Positions 1 to 8,067 of a stretch of DNA of 43,757 bases are shown here, piece after piece. Every line of letters begins with the position of its first letter. The first letter of the stretch is position 1. The notes below the pieces were generated by a model that saw only the letters and a program-made list of their open reading frames with translations, ran no database searches and was not told where the DNA came from. Location: the NCBI GenBank assembly GCA_964523015.1, contig CAZFXN010000019.1:1-43757 (forward strand), written 5' to 3'. The DNA comes from JAWXBT01 sp964523015. Lineage in GTDB: Bacteria; Bdellovibrionota_C; UBA2361; J135. Both the position numbers and the translations under genes were made by a program.

Positions 1-54
1 CCCTTAAAGGGGCTACTATAGTAATCGTCTCAAACATTTTGACAATTACTATAG
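1..54. repeat. Palindromic end repeat, left copy
   Basis: This matches the reverse complement of 43702-43757 with one difference (C at position 26). It is itself a hairpin: 16-29 pairs with 41-54 (14 bp, one mismatch) around an 11-base loop. Next to it is the short palindrome CCCTTAAAGGGG. Finding it in inverted orientation at both scaffold ends suggests a dispersed REP/MITE-like repeat at which assembly stopped. Confidence 0.85.
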
Positions 55-248
55 ATACCAAATATAAATTTACCAGGCGAATAGGAGGTAAATATTTCAA
101 TAGAAACATAAGCTAATGAGACCAGCATAGAAGCTAAAGTTGGAATTCTCATAAGACCTTTAAGAGATCCAGATTCTACCGCACCTAAACTAGCTGGTAC
201 AAATTTTAGGCAAATAAAATAAGTAATGCCGGAGACTAAGACTAATTG
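30..248 (-). pseudogene. Remnant of a membrane protein C-terminus (possible LPG-synthase/flippase-like TM family)
   Basis: The minus strand is open for 72 codons between a TAA at 249-251 and a TGA at 30-32. The product is protein-like and hydrophobic, with FVPASLGAVESGSLKGL near its start and YVSIEIFTSYSPGKF near its end. The pattern 'VPASLGAVESG' resembles the PxxLGxxE motif of UPF0104/lysylphosphatidylglycerol-synthase TM proteins, which is an inference from a short match. There is no start codon or ribosome site and the 5' part is missing. The final codons and the stop lie inside the palindromic end repeat, so the repeat either supplied the stop or inserted at the gene end. It is most likely a decayed gene; a gene broken by frameshift is the alternative. 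Confidence 0.4.
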
Positions 249-291
249 TTACGGATCTTAATTGGTAGTGCTCATAAGATTGGCATGAAAG

Positions 292-320
292 TTGACAAGT
301 TATATTTGTTCACTTGATAC
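292..320 (+). promoter_or_regulatory. Sigma-70-like promoter TTGACA-N17-TGATAC
   Basis: TTGACA lies at 292-297 and TGATAC at 315-320, with an ideal 17-base spacer. The expected start point (~327) falls inside the GAGGAGG ribosome site of the next gene. The mRNA would therefore be almost leaderless, or this is not the promoter in use. A weak sigma-54-like TGGCATGAAAGTTGA overlaps it but has GA where GC is required. Confidence 0.4.
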
Positions 321-332
321 GAGGAGGTATAA

Positions 333-524
333 ATGTTCGACCGCGATAAAATATTACTCTTTTTGCTTGGAATAGTAGGAATCACCACTATCATTAGTAC
401 GAATTATTTTGAGCAATCAATCGTGGTGAAAGAAAATGGATCAAGGATAGTTATCTCGACCGACGGTGGAGAAACAGAAGCCCATTACAGTTGGAAGGGT
501 ATTTTCTACGAACAGTTGGCTTAA
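333..524 (+). CDS. Small single-pass membrane protein, unknown
   Basis: This 63-aa protein is not recognised. Residues about 6-24 (ILLFLLGIVGITTIIST) form one hydrophobic segment just after the charged start MFDRDK. A short polar tail follows, with a G-S-R-I-V-I-S-T-D-G-G stretch. The start is supported by a very strong GAGGAGG ribosome site five bases upstream and by a sigma-70-like promoter. The tail could face the periplasm if the N-terminal segment is an anchor. The gene stands alone after the decayed remnant, and nothing in the sequence shows its function. The strong translation signal is the main reason to believe it is real. Confidence 0.5.
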   Translation: MFDRDKILLFLLGIVGITTIISTNYFEQSIVVKENGSRIVISTDGGETEAHYSWKGIFYEQLA

Positions 525-744
525 CTAAGAACCAACATCAGACCGATCCTAATTGGCCCCAATATTTCCGAAATGACGAACAACTCTATTATATTCAAAG
601 AGTTAGGGATTAAAGGAGCAATATGAAGCAGGCTGTATTTTATCTAAATGAATGATGCTGGAGTTCCGGTTACTGCAATAACTATTAGGGACTAGAGTCA
701 ATTAATATTGAACCAGTCAGGGTGGTGCCATTTGAGACACTTTT

Positions 745-2013
745 ATGTTTACGCATAGCAAAGGTGACAAAGGGGAATGGCAAGATCCATTACCTCCGAA
801 TTCCCCTGCGGAGATTTTTCGCTCGGCAGTTAACACTATTTTAGCATTACGGCCAGAAATTGCTCTTCAGAGCCAATTCGAAAAAACAGATCAATTTCTT
901 TCAATTACATTAAATCGGGAAGATCCTCGACAAGAGAAATGTTCAGTTAAAATATCTCTCCCGTTAAATGAGGAGACACTGTCAGGCGGTGACAACTCTC
1001 TTGAATCAGATGAAACTATAAGGAATAAATTCATCCCACACGCATTAACAATGATCTCAGGCGCAACATTACTAAGAGATTTGCTCCCGAATGGTACTAG
1101 AGTTGCGATCAATGCTGAGACTGGGTCTGGCAAAGTCGAGGGAGGTGGGATCAACATACTTGAATTGGAAGCATCCTTTGCTAGCATCGGTGTTCCATTA
1201 GATACACTTATTACTGATGAGAGGGTTGGTGGGCTGGTAGAAGCGAATTTTACACTGCCATATGAAGATAAATTGATTTTCAACCTAGCAAGAACAATTG
1301 CCGATCGTGGAGAAATTAGGGAAAACGCGGCACAGCAAGCAAGTGAATTCCCAAGCGTGCTTCAAGCCAGCATTGAACAGCTTGCCACTGAAATGATGAA
1401 AGATGATTGGAAATCGAAAGCCGATCCCTATCTTGCTATCCTAAGAGACAAAGCACTTCCTACACTTAGCCTAGCAACGGAAAACCATACTTTCTTGCCA
1501 AAGCCATCAGTTATTCCTCTAGTCGAACCACAAACGATCGCTTTTAACCTAAATTCTTATTCTGATTCAGCGGCTATAATAATCTGGGATATCGAAACTA
1601 AAACTGCTTTTTTTATCCCTGAGGATATCTCTCTCTTTCACTGGACTCCTCCAAATTTATCAAGATTTGAGAAACTTTGCGCTGGAAATTTTCCAAATCA
1701 CGCCAAGATATTTTTATTTTTATCGACCATGGATCCAGGTGATAAACTTGCAGATAAAGTTGTAGCGGCAGCGAATGTTGGCGACCAAAAGGATTTTGCT
1801 CCTGATCTTGAACCAAGCTCAGATACCTGGGTTGGAAAACAAGAAATTGTACGGCTGGCGTTTCTAAACTGGATCCAGGAACATGTAACTCCCCATCTCT
1901 CCAAATTCTCCATTGAAGAATGGCGTTGCCAAGGTCACGAGCCATCCCTCGTCCAATGCCATTTCAATCAGGTAACCGGCGCTCGCGTTATGGAGATTGA
2001 AGCTACCACGTAG
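745..2013 (+). CDS. Hypothetical protein, 422 aa
   Basis: I do not recognise this protein. It has no signal peptide, no clear membrane segment and no motif I can name, so it is probably cytoplasmic. Length and amino-acid makeup look like a real gene, and no other frame competes. A central stretch (about residues 120-175) is Gly- and acid-rich (INAETGSGKVEGGGINILEL) and loosely recalls the CheD deamidase fold, but key residues are not in order and I do not claim it. There is no good ribosome site before the ATG. The last codons and stop (ACC ACG TAG) belong to a 20-bp repeat that is also found in the array near 24.5 kb. Confidence 0.6.
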   Translation: MFTHSKGDKGEWQDPLPPNSPAEIFRSAVNTILALRPEIALQSQFEKTDQFLSITLNREDPRQEKCSVKISLPLNEETLSGGDNSLESDETIRNKFIPHALTMISGATLLRDLLPNGTRVAINAETGSGKVEGGGINILELEASFASIGVPLDTLITDERVGGLVEANFTLPYEDKLIFNLARTIADRGEIRENAAQQASEFPSVLQASIEQLATEMMKDDWKSKADPYLAILRDKALPTLSLATENHTFLPKPSVIPLVEPQTIAFNLNSYSDSAAIIIWDIETKTAFFIPEDISLFHWTPPNLSRFEKLCAGNFPNHAKIFLFLSTMDPGDKLADKVVAAANVGDQKDFAPDLEPSSDTWVGKQEIVRLAFLNWIQEHVTPHLSKFSIEEWRCQGHEPSLVQCHFNQVTGARVMEIEATT

Positions 2014-2024
2014 TCTCTGAGACT
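2005..2024 (+). repeat. Single copy of the ACCACGTAGTCTCTGAGACT repeat
   Basis: These 20 bases recur exactly several times in the array at 24430-24640. Here they include the last two sense codons and stop of the upstream gene. The right half, AGTCTC-T-GAGACT, is a small palindrome. Confidence 0.8.
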
Positions 2025-2278
2025 TCTTATAAGGCATAAATCTTCTAGAACTTTTAGGTAGTTAGGGTCATCAAATCTGGAGGAGCGGTGTAGTGTTTTT
2101 GGTGCATCGATAACTAGCTGAAATCATTGAGCTAACTTTACATATAAATGATGAATGTTCCCTAATATACCGTCTATAATGGACAGTTAATCGACAAGAA
2201 AGGTGTTTTAAGGTAGAGCACAGTAATTACTGAACAAAAATGCTAAAATACTAGAATTGTTATAAGGTTTCTTAATTA

Positions 2279-4915
2279 ATGAAAGTTTCACAACTCAGAA
2301 AAGCCTTTCTCGACTACTTTAAATCAAAGGGACACGAAATAGTCCAAAGCTCCTCCCTTGTCCCTCAAAACGATCCAACCCTCCTTTTTAGTAACGCTGG
2401 AATGAACCAGTTTAAAGATCTGTTCTTGGGATCTGAAAAACGCGCTTACTCCCGAGCTGCCTCCTCGCAAAAGTGCTTACGGATCTCCGGCAAACACAAC
2501 GATCTTGAAAATGTTGGTGTAACAGCACGTCACCACACCTTCTTTGAAATGCTTGGAAACTTCTCTTTTGGTGATTACTTTAAAGAAGAAGCAATTACAT
2601 ACGCCTGGGAATTCTCAACAGAGATTTTAAAATTAGATAAGACTCGTCTATGGATCACAATTTTTGAAACAGATGATGAGACTGCCGATCTGTGGGTTAA
2701 AATTGCAAATGTTCCCCGAGCACGAATTCTAAGAATGGGTGAAAAGGATAATTTCTGGGCGATGGGTGATACCGGTCCGTGTGGTCCATGCACCGAGATC
2801 CATTACTACATCGGAGACAAACCTGAGGAGCAAAGCGAAGAGCAATTCAGAAAAGATGACGGTCAATACGTTGAATTCTGGAATCTGGTTTTCATGCAGT
2901 ACGATCGAGATAAGAGCGGCAAACTAGTCCCGCTTCCTAAACCATGTGTTGATACTGGGATGGGGCTTGAGAGAATTGCCGCTATCGTCAACGGATTTAA
3001 AGCTAATTACAACATCGACATTCTTCGCTCCTTAATAGAAGTGTGTGAAGATCTTTCAAACAATAGATATGATGGCAGCTCATACATCGAGAGAGATCTT
3101 AAAACGGATCGCTCCTATGCCAAAGACGTTGCTATGAGAGTAATCGCCGATCACGCTCGATCAGCCACATTTTTAATCACTGATGGTGTTAGCCCAGGGA
3201 ATGATGGCCGTGGCTACGTGCTAAGACGCCTTATTAGACGGGCCGTCCGACACGGAAGAGCTTTAGATTTTAAAGAGCCTTTTCTATTTAAAGTAGCAGA
3301 TAAGGTTATTGATCTTATGAAAGATCAGTACCCTGAGTTAAAGGATCGTCGGGATATTATTTTAAAGTTAATTGAAACCGAAGAGAGTAAGTTTCACGAA
3401 ACGTTAGATGCAGGACTTGTCGTCCTTGAGGAAACAAGATCTAAACTAAAACCTGGAGAAGCCTTTCCAGGAGATAAAGCATTTCTACTTCATGACACCT
3501 ACGGATTTCCTCTTGATTTAACTGAGGATGCTCTAAAGGCTTACGGTATCAAGGTAGATACAAAACGATTTAGTGCCGAGATGGAAGCTCAAAAGGAACG
3601 CTCTCGTAAAGATCGATCTGATCGAGCTATCACTTTTACCTCCGTTAAAATTGATTCCCCTAAAACTGAATTTCTTGGATACGAAAAAACTGAGAGCGAA
3701 GCCAAGCTAACTCAGATCATTGAGGGCGAAGAGGATAAAAATATTATCTCTTTAATTTTCGATAATACTCCATTTTATGCAGAATCAGGTGGACAGGTTG
3801 GAGATACTGGAATTATAGAATTTAAAGATCTGAAACTAAAAGTAATTGATACTCAAAAATTGCAACAGAACTACACTGTCCATAACTGTGAAGTGCTTGA
3901 AGGAAAGTTTGCCAGCTCTTTAAAAGGAAACAATGCCAACCTAATCGTAGATGTAACTAGGCGCGAAAACATTAAAGCTAACCATTCTGCAACTCATATA
4001 GTTCATGCTGCTCTAAGAGAGATCCTAGGCAAGCATGTAAAACAAGCTGGCTCTAGAGTTGATGATAATTCCCTACGCTTTGACTTCTCTCACTTTGAGC
4101 AGATCTCTGATGAGCAACTATTTGAAATTCAAAATTTCATAAATAATGAAGTACGACTAAATCACGAGATTATCACTAAGGTTCTACCAATCGAGGAAGC
4201 TAAAAAAATTGGGGCCGTCGCTTTATTTGGTGAAAAATATGGTGATACGGTTAGGGTTGTTCATATTGGACCCCGCTCAATAGAATTTTGTGGTGGCACT
4301 CATGCCAATCATTCTGGTGATGTCGGATATATCTTAGTTAAGCAGGAGAGCGGTGTTTCATCAGGAGTGCGTCGTATTGAATGTTTCGCTGGAATCGGAG
4401 CGCACCAACAGATCGCAACCGTTTACAAAGAGCGTGCAGCAATTGCAAGCCTACTAAAAAGCGATGATTCAGAATTGACAGAAAAAATCGAGAAACAACT
4501 AAATCGAATCCGATCTCTTGAGAGAGACTTAAGGGATGCACAATCAAAGATTGCCTCATCAAAAAGTGGCAATCTCCTTGAACATGCCAGAATAAGTCCT
4601 AGTGGTATTAAAGTTGTCATTGATAAAGTTGATGGCGCAGATGCAAAAGCACTACGAGTCATGGTTGATGATATTAGAAACAGATTAGGATCTGGAGTTG
4701 TCGCCCTTGGTAGCTTAGTTGACGGAAGCTCCCTTTTAGTGGCAGGGGTAACATCTGATCTGATAAAAAAAATCGATGCTGGCGCTCTGGTTAAAGAAGC
4801 TGCAAAGATAAGTGGTGGCCGTGGTGGTGGTAAAGCTGATTTTGCTCAAGCAGGTGGTGGAGATCCAGCCAAAATGCATGAGGCTTTAGAAAGGTTGTTT
4901 CAGTTGGTTAATTAA
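2279..4915 (+). CDS. alaS: Alanine--tRNA ligase
   Basis: This cytoplasmic enzyme charges tRNA-Ala with alanine and clears mischarged Ser/Gly. At 878 aa it has the usual full length (about 875). In order it shows the class II catalytic domain at the N-terminus (starts MKVSQLRKAFLDYF; SNAGMNQFK; RHHTFFEMLGNFSFGDYF), the tRNA-recognition region, the editing domain with zinc ligands HSATH (about residue 568) and CGGTH (about 670), and the DHHA1 C-terminal domain ending in the Gly-rich GGRGGGKADFAQAGGG. The ATG follows TAAGG with a long spacer. The 265 bases upstream hold no gene. phoH begins 10 bp after the stop, so alaS probably leads the operon down to prfB. Confidence 0.98.
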   Translation: MKVSQLRKAFLDYFKSKGHEIVQSSSLVPQNDPTLLFSNAGMNQFKDLFLGSEKRAYSRAASSQKCLRISGKHNDLENVGVTARHHTFFEMLGNFSFGDYFKEEAITYAWEFSTEILKLDKTRLWITIFETDDETADLWVKIANVPRARILRMGEKDNFWAMGDTGPCGPCTEIHYYIGDKPEEQSEEQFRKDDGQYVEFWNLVFMQYDRDKSGKLVPLPKPCVDTGMGLERIAAIVNGFKANYNIDILRSLIEVCEDLSNNRYDGSSYIERDLKTDRSYAKDVAMRVIADHARSATFLITDGVSPGNDGRGYVLRRLIRRAVRHGRALDFKEPFLFKVADKVIDLMKDQYPELKDRRDIILKLIETEESKFHETLDAGLVVLEETRSKLKPGEAFPGDKAFLLHDTYGFPLDLTEDALKAYGIKVDTKRFSAEMEAQKERSRKDRSDRAITFTSVKIDSPKTEFLGYEKTESEAKLTQIIEGEEDKNIISLIFDNTPFYAESGGQVGDTGIIEFKDLKLKVIDTQKLQQNYTVHNCEVLEGKFASSLKGNNANLIVDVTRRENIKANHSATHIVHAALREILGKHVKQAGSRVDDNSLRFDFSHFEQISDEQLFEIQNFINNEVRLNHEIITKVLPIEEAKKIGAVALFGEKYGDTVRVVHIGPRSIEFCGGTHANHSGDVGYILVKQESGVSSGVRRIECFAGIGAHQQIATVYKERAAIASLLKSDDSELTEKIEKQLNRIRSLERDLRDAQSKIASSKSGNLLEHARISPSGIKVVIDKVDGADAKALRVMVDDIRNRLGSGVVALGSLVDGSSLLVAGVTSDLIKKIDAGALVKEAAKISGGRGGGKADFAQAGGGDPAKMHEALERLFQLVN

Positions 4916-4924
4916 CGAGGAAAG

Positions 4925-5935
4925 ATGGAGAATACCGTACATAAAAAGACAAAGATGAAAGGAGCCTTTTCAAAGGCAGTCAACAAAGAGATCTTTGTTG
5001 ATGTCCCTGAACCTGCAGTAATGCAATCTCTCTTTGGTGAGGATGATTCAAATTTAAAAATAATTGCTAAAGAGCTAGATCTATCAATTACCCGCGCACC
5101 TCAAGGTGTTGTTATTAGTGGGCTAGATTCAGATGCAGATCTGGCAAGCGATATTCTAATCCAACTTAGAGATCTGGTTAAAAATGGAGAGGAGATCTTT
5201 CCAGGTGATGTTGGACGAGCAATTCAGATGCTTTCAGAAAATCGTCATGCCCGCCTTAACGAACTATTTAGAGAACAGGTACGGATCAATGGACGTAAGC
5301 GCAGTATCGTTCCTAAGACAATGAACCAAAAAGAATACGTTGAGGCTATTCAACGTTACGATCTTGTTTTTGGTGTAGGTCCAGCAGGTACAGGAAAAAC
5401 ATATTTAGCTATGGCTATGGCAATTGCTGAACTAGCAAAGAAAACCATTAAGCGAGTTGTGCTATGTCGTCCTGCCGTTGAAGCAGGTGAAAAACTCGGG
5501 TTCCTCCCTGGAGATATGGCTGAGAAGGTTAATCCGTATCTTCGTCCTCTTTACGATGCTCTTCATGACATGGTTGACATTGAGCGAGCCCAGGAGATGA
5601 CCACAAAAGGTATCGTTGAAGTTGCGCCACTTGCATTTATGCGAGGTCGCACCCTTTCTAATTCATTTGTGATTCTTGATGAGGCCCAAAATACAACTCC
5701 CGAGCAAATGAAGATGCTTTTAACTAGACTCGGGCCAGGATCTAAGTGTGTTGTAACTGGAGATATTACTCAGATAGATCTGCCGCGCGGTACAAAATCT
5801 GGCTTAATCGATGCACTTAGCTACCTAAAAGCAGTAGAAGGAATTTCGATTACTTACTTTGATGTACAGGACGTAGTTCGCCATCCGCTTGTTGCACGAA
5901 TCGTTGCTGCCTATGAAGGCAAAAAGGAAGATTAA
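4925..5935 (+). CDS. phoH: PhoH-family ATPase (PhoL type)
   Basis: This 336-aa cytoplasmic P-loop ATPase of the PhoH family is thought to act in RNA handling near YbeY. The Walker A motif is GVGPAGTGKT (about residue 151) and Walker B is FVILDEAQNTTPEQ (about 248); both are intact. An N-terminal KH-like region of about 100 residues precedes the ATPase core, as in the PhoL/YbeZ type. The next genes are a 7TM-HD phosphohydrolase and ybeY, which is the conserved neighbourhood. The start ATG follows AGGAAAG directly after alaS, suggesting cotranscription. Confidence 0.95.
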   Translation: MENTVHKKTKMKGAFSKAVNKEIFVDVPEPAVMQSLFGEDDSNLKIIAKELDLSITRAPQGVVISGLDSDADLASDILIQLRDLVKNGEEIFPGDVGRAIQMLSENRHARLNELFREQVRINGRKRSIVPKTMNQKEYVEAIQRYDLVFGVGPAGTGKTYLAMAMAIAELAKKTIKRVVLCRPAVEAGEKLGFLPGDMAEKVNPYLRPLYDALHDMVDIERAQEMTTKGIVEVAPLAFMRGRTLSNSFVILDEAQNTTPEQMKMLLTRLGPGSKCVVTGDITQIDLPRGTKSGLIDALSYLKAVEGISITYFDVQDVVRHPLVARIVAAYEGKKED

Positions 5936-5959
5936 TTAAGATCCTGAAAGGGGAAAGTT

Positions 5960-7651
5960 ATGGAACTAAAATCGATCCTCCCCAGTAATGAGAAAAATAT
6001 TCATAAACCGCTATATAGCTTCGCGCTCTCTGTTATAGGAGCTGTCTCCTCCGAGTTGATTCTTCGTGGATTTCTTATCGAAGATGCGCTAACTACCTCC
6101 TTTGGACGGGTAGCCGTTATCGCAATTGCACTATTCGTAGTTCACCGTTTTGCCCTTGAAAGTCTCTACTCTTACAGACCACGACTTAAAGATTTAGTGA
6201 CTTTAACCTTAGTTCTTGTTGGCACAGTAGCGATGATCTCCTTTGGCAAACTTATCTGCTTAAGTATGATTAACTACATTCAAACTTTAAAACTTACTAA
6301 CGTTTCTGGATACGCTAACGAGATCGATCCTTCTGCCTTATATTACGCGATCCCCTTTGCCGCTGGAGGAATTTTAGTTCAAGCAGCAATGGGAATTGAA
6401 TTTGCCCTTGTGTTTGGAATTGGCCTCGCTTTAATTATTGGAGTTTATTTTCCTGAAGATATTGTATTACCTGCCTTTGTTATCGCCACTACATTTATCG
6501 GTAGTATGAGCATGATTAAGGTTAGATCTCGCTCCGCTTATATAAAAGCAGGGGCTAGCGTTTCAATTGTAACTGCCCTCTTTGTATTTGCAAAACTAGC
6601 TGTCGATTCTGAAAATTCTCTTATTGATCTCCTTGTAGGAATTGGGGCAGCAGCACTAGGTGGCATGCTTTGTAGCTTTGTTGTGGCCGGGGTAGCTCCA
6701 GTGATCGAATATATCGGTGGCTACGTTACTGACATGACTCTAATTGAGATCGCAACCCTCGATCATCCGCTATTAAAACAGCTAAGCATACAAGCTCCGG
6801 GCACATGGAACCATTCTATGGTCATGGGTATGATGGTTGAATCTGCTGCTCAGGCGATCAATGCCAATGCAGTTTTAGGGCGAGTCTCCTGTTACTATCA
6901 CGATATTGGTAAAGCAAAAAACCCTCTCTACTTTGTTGAAAACCAAATGCGGGGTGAAAATCGCCATGATAAATTAAGTCCATCAATGTCTGCACTTATC
7001 ATTAAATCCCATGTAAAAGATGGCATAAAGATGGCCCAGGAATATAAATTACCTGAGGTCATTATTGATATGATCCCGCAGCATCACGGTACTGCTCTAA
7101 TTGAATATTTCTATGATAAAGCGTGTAAGGAAGTTGGAGAGGCAGGGCTTGGTGAGGATGTAGATAAAAACCTATATCGCTATCCTGGCCCAAAGCCTCA
7201 GACAAAGGAGGCTGGAATTTTAATGTTAGCAGATGGCATAGAGGCAGCTTGCAGAACCATCTCTGATCCAACCCTTGATCGTATTCAAGGTTTGGTGCAA
7301 AAGATGATTAACAAAGTGTTTGCAAGCGGAGAGCTGGATGAATGCGAACTTACTTTAAAAGAGCTTCATGAGATCGCGAAATGTTTTACCCGTGTTCTAA
7401 CCGGTATATACCACCAACGTATCGCTTATTCAGAACCAGCAGAGAAAACTAATGAAAAAAATACTCAAGACACTGAAACAAGCAAAGAGATCAAAGTTAT
7501 CAATTCGTCAGAGTCTACAGAAAATCAAAAGAAACGAAAAAAGAGCCAAGCAATGGAAGGTAAACCTACTGATCCAAAGGAAGAGTCCGAAGGTAAGGAC
7601 AAGGAAGGTAAGGGAGCTGACGGAGAAGATCTTAAACGACTTGGACTTTAA
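5960..7651 (+). CDS. 7TM-HD membrane phosphohydrolase (PgpH-like, short form)
   Basis: Family members such as PgpH hydrolyse cyclic di-AMP with a cytoplasmic HD domain. This 563-aa copy begins almost at once with hydrophobic segments (about 7 by eye, residues 20-250). An HD domain follows: HNSMVMGMM (about 282), YYHDIGK (about 312) and QHHGT (about 374). The large extracytoplasmic 7TMR-HDED domain of classical PgpH is absent; only a loop of some 25 residues (about 110-135) is seen. The last 60 residues are a Lys/Glu-rich tail whose DNA overlaps the ybeY frame. GAAAGGGGAAAG precedes the ATG. The substrate is inferred from the family only. Confidence 0.9.
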   Translation: MELKSILPSNEKNIHKPLYSFALSVIGAVSSELILRGFLIEDALTTSFGRVAVIAIALFVVHRFALESLYSYRPRLKDLVTLTLVLVGTVAMISFGKLICLSMINYIQTLKLTNVSGYANEIDPSALYYAIPFAAGGILVQAAMGIEFALVFGIGLALIIGVYFPEDIVLPAFVIATTFIGSMSMIKVRSRSAYIKAGASVSIVTALFVFAKLAVDSENSLIDLLVGIGAAALGGMLCSFVVAGVAPVIEYIGGYVTDMTLIEIATLDHPLLKQLSIQAPGTWNHSMVMGMMVESAAQAINANAVLGRVSCYYHDIGKAKNPLYFVENQMRGENRHDKLSPSMSALIIKSHVKDGIKMAQEYKLPEVIIDMIPQHHGTALIEYFYDKACKEVGEAGLGEDVDKNLYRYPGPKPQTKEAGILMLADGIEAACRTISDPTLDRIQGLVQKMINKVFASGELDECELTLKELHEIAKCFTRVLTGIYHQRIAYSEPAEKTNEKNTQDTETSKEIKVINSSESTENQKKRKKSQAMEGKPTDPKEESEGKDKEGKGADGEDLKRLGL

Positions 7652-8030
7652 AAAAGTCTCCTTATCCTATCCCTGCCAAGTCGGGATACTACTAGTAAGT
7701 GATTCAGATATTAAAAAACTCAACAAACTTTATCGTGGCAAAAATAAAACAACCGATGTCCTCTCCTTTTCTATGATCGAAGGAGGTCTTCTCCTTAAAG
7801 AGAGTCCGATCTTAGGAGAGATAGTCATTTCACTTGATACAACAATTCGTCAAGCAAAAGAGTACGATGTTAATCCATATCAAGAATTACTTCGGCTTTT
7901 GATCCATGGTCTACTTCATTTAGCTGGGTATGATCATGAGGGTGTTTCTAAGAAAGCTGCAACCGAGATGAAAAGCCTTGAAGAACGTATCTATCGTCGA
8001 TATCTAAAAGAGGCAGCGTCGCTTATTTGA
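7452..8030 (+). CDS. ybeY: Endoribonuclease YbeY (16S rRNA maturation)
   Basis: YbeY is a zinc-dependent single-strand endoribonuclease needed for 16S rRNA 3' processing and ribosome quality control. The signature HGLLHLAGYDHE carries the three zinc-binding histidines. TDVLSFSM and GEIVISLDT are also typical. The usual length is about 150 aa; the only in-frame ATG (7452) gives 192 aa and a Lys/Arg-rich N-terminus that overlaps the pgpH-like gene by 200 bp. The conserved part starts near residue 55, so a non-ATG start near 7608-7617 (GTA AGG GAG CTG, after AAGGAAGG) is possible. The start is uncertain; the identity is not. Confidence 0.93.
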   Translation: MKKILKTLKQAKRSKLSIRQSLQKIKRNEKRAKQWKVNLLIQRKSPKVRTRKVRELTEKILNDLDFKKVSLSYPCQVGILLVSDSDIKKLNKLYRGKNKTTDVLSFSMIEGGLLLKESPILGEIVISLDTTIRQAKEYDVNPYQELLRLLIHGLLHLAGYDHEGVSKKAATEMKSLEERIYRRYLKEAASLI

Positions 8031-8067
8031 TTTGCTAGTATCCATATTTTACCTTACAATTTCAGTC

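Noticed and set aside
270..300. Sigma-54 promoter TGGCATGAAAGTTGA
   Set aside because: The essential GC of the -12 element is GA.
610..660. Tiny frame starting at an ATG after GGAGC (MKQAVFYLNE)
   Set aside because: It stops after ten codons and the following frames carry stops; at most a decayed fragment.
745..2013. CheD-like deamidase
   Set aside because: Only a Gly-rich stretch is similar; the order of conserved residues does not fit.
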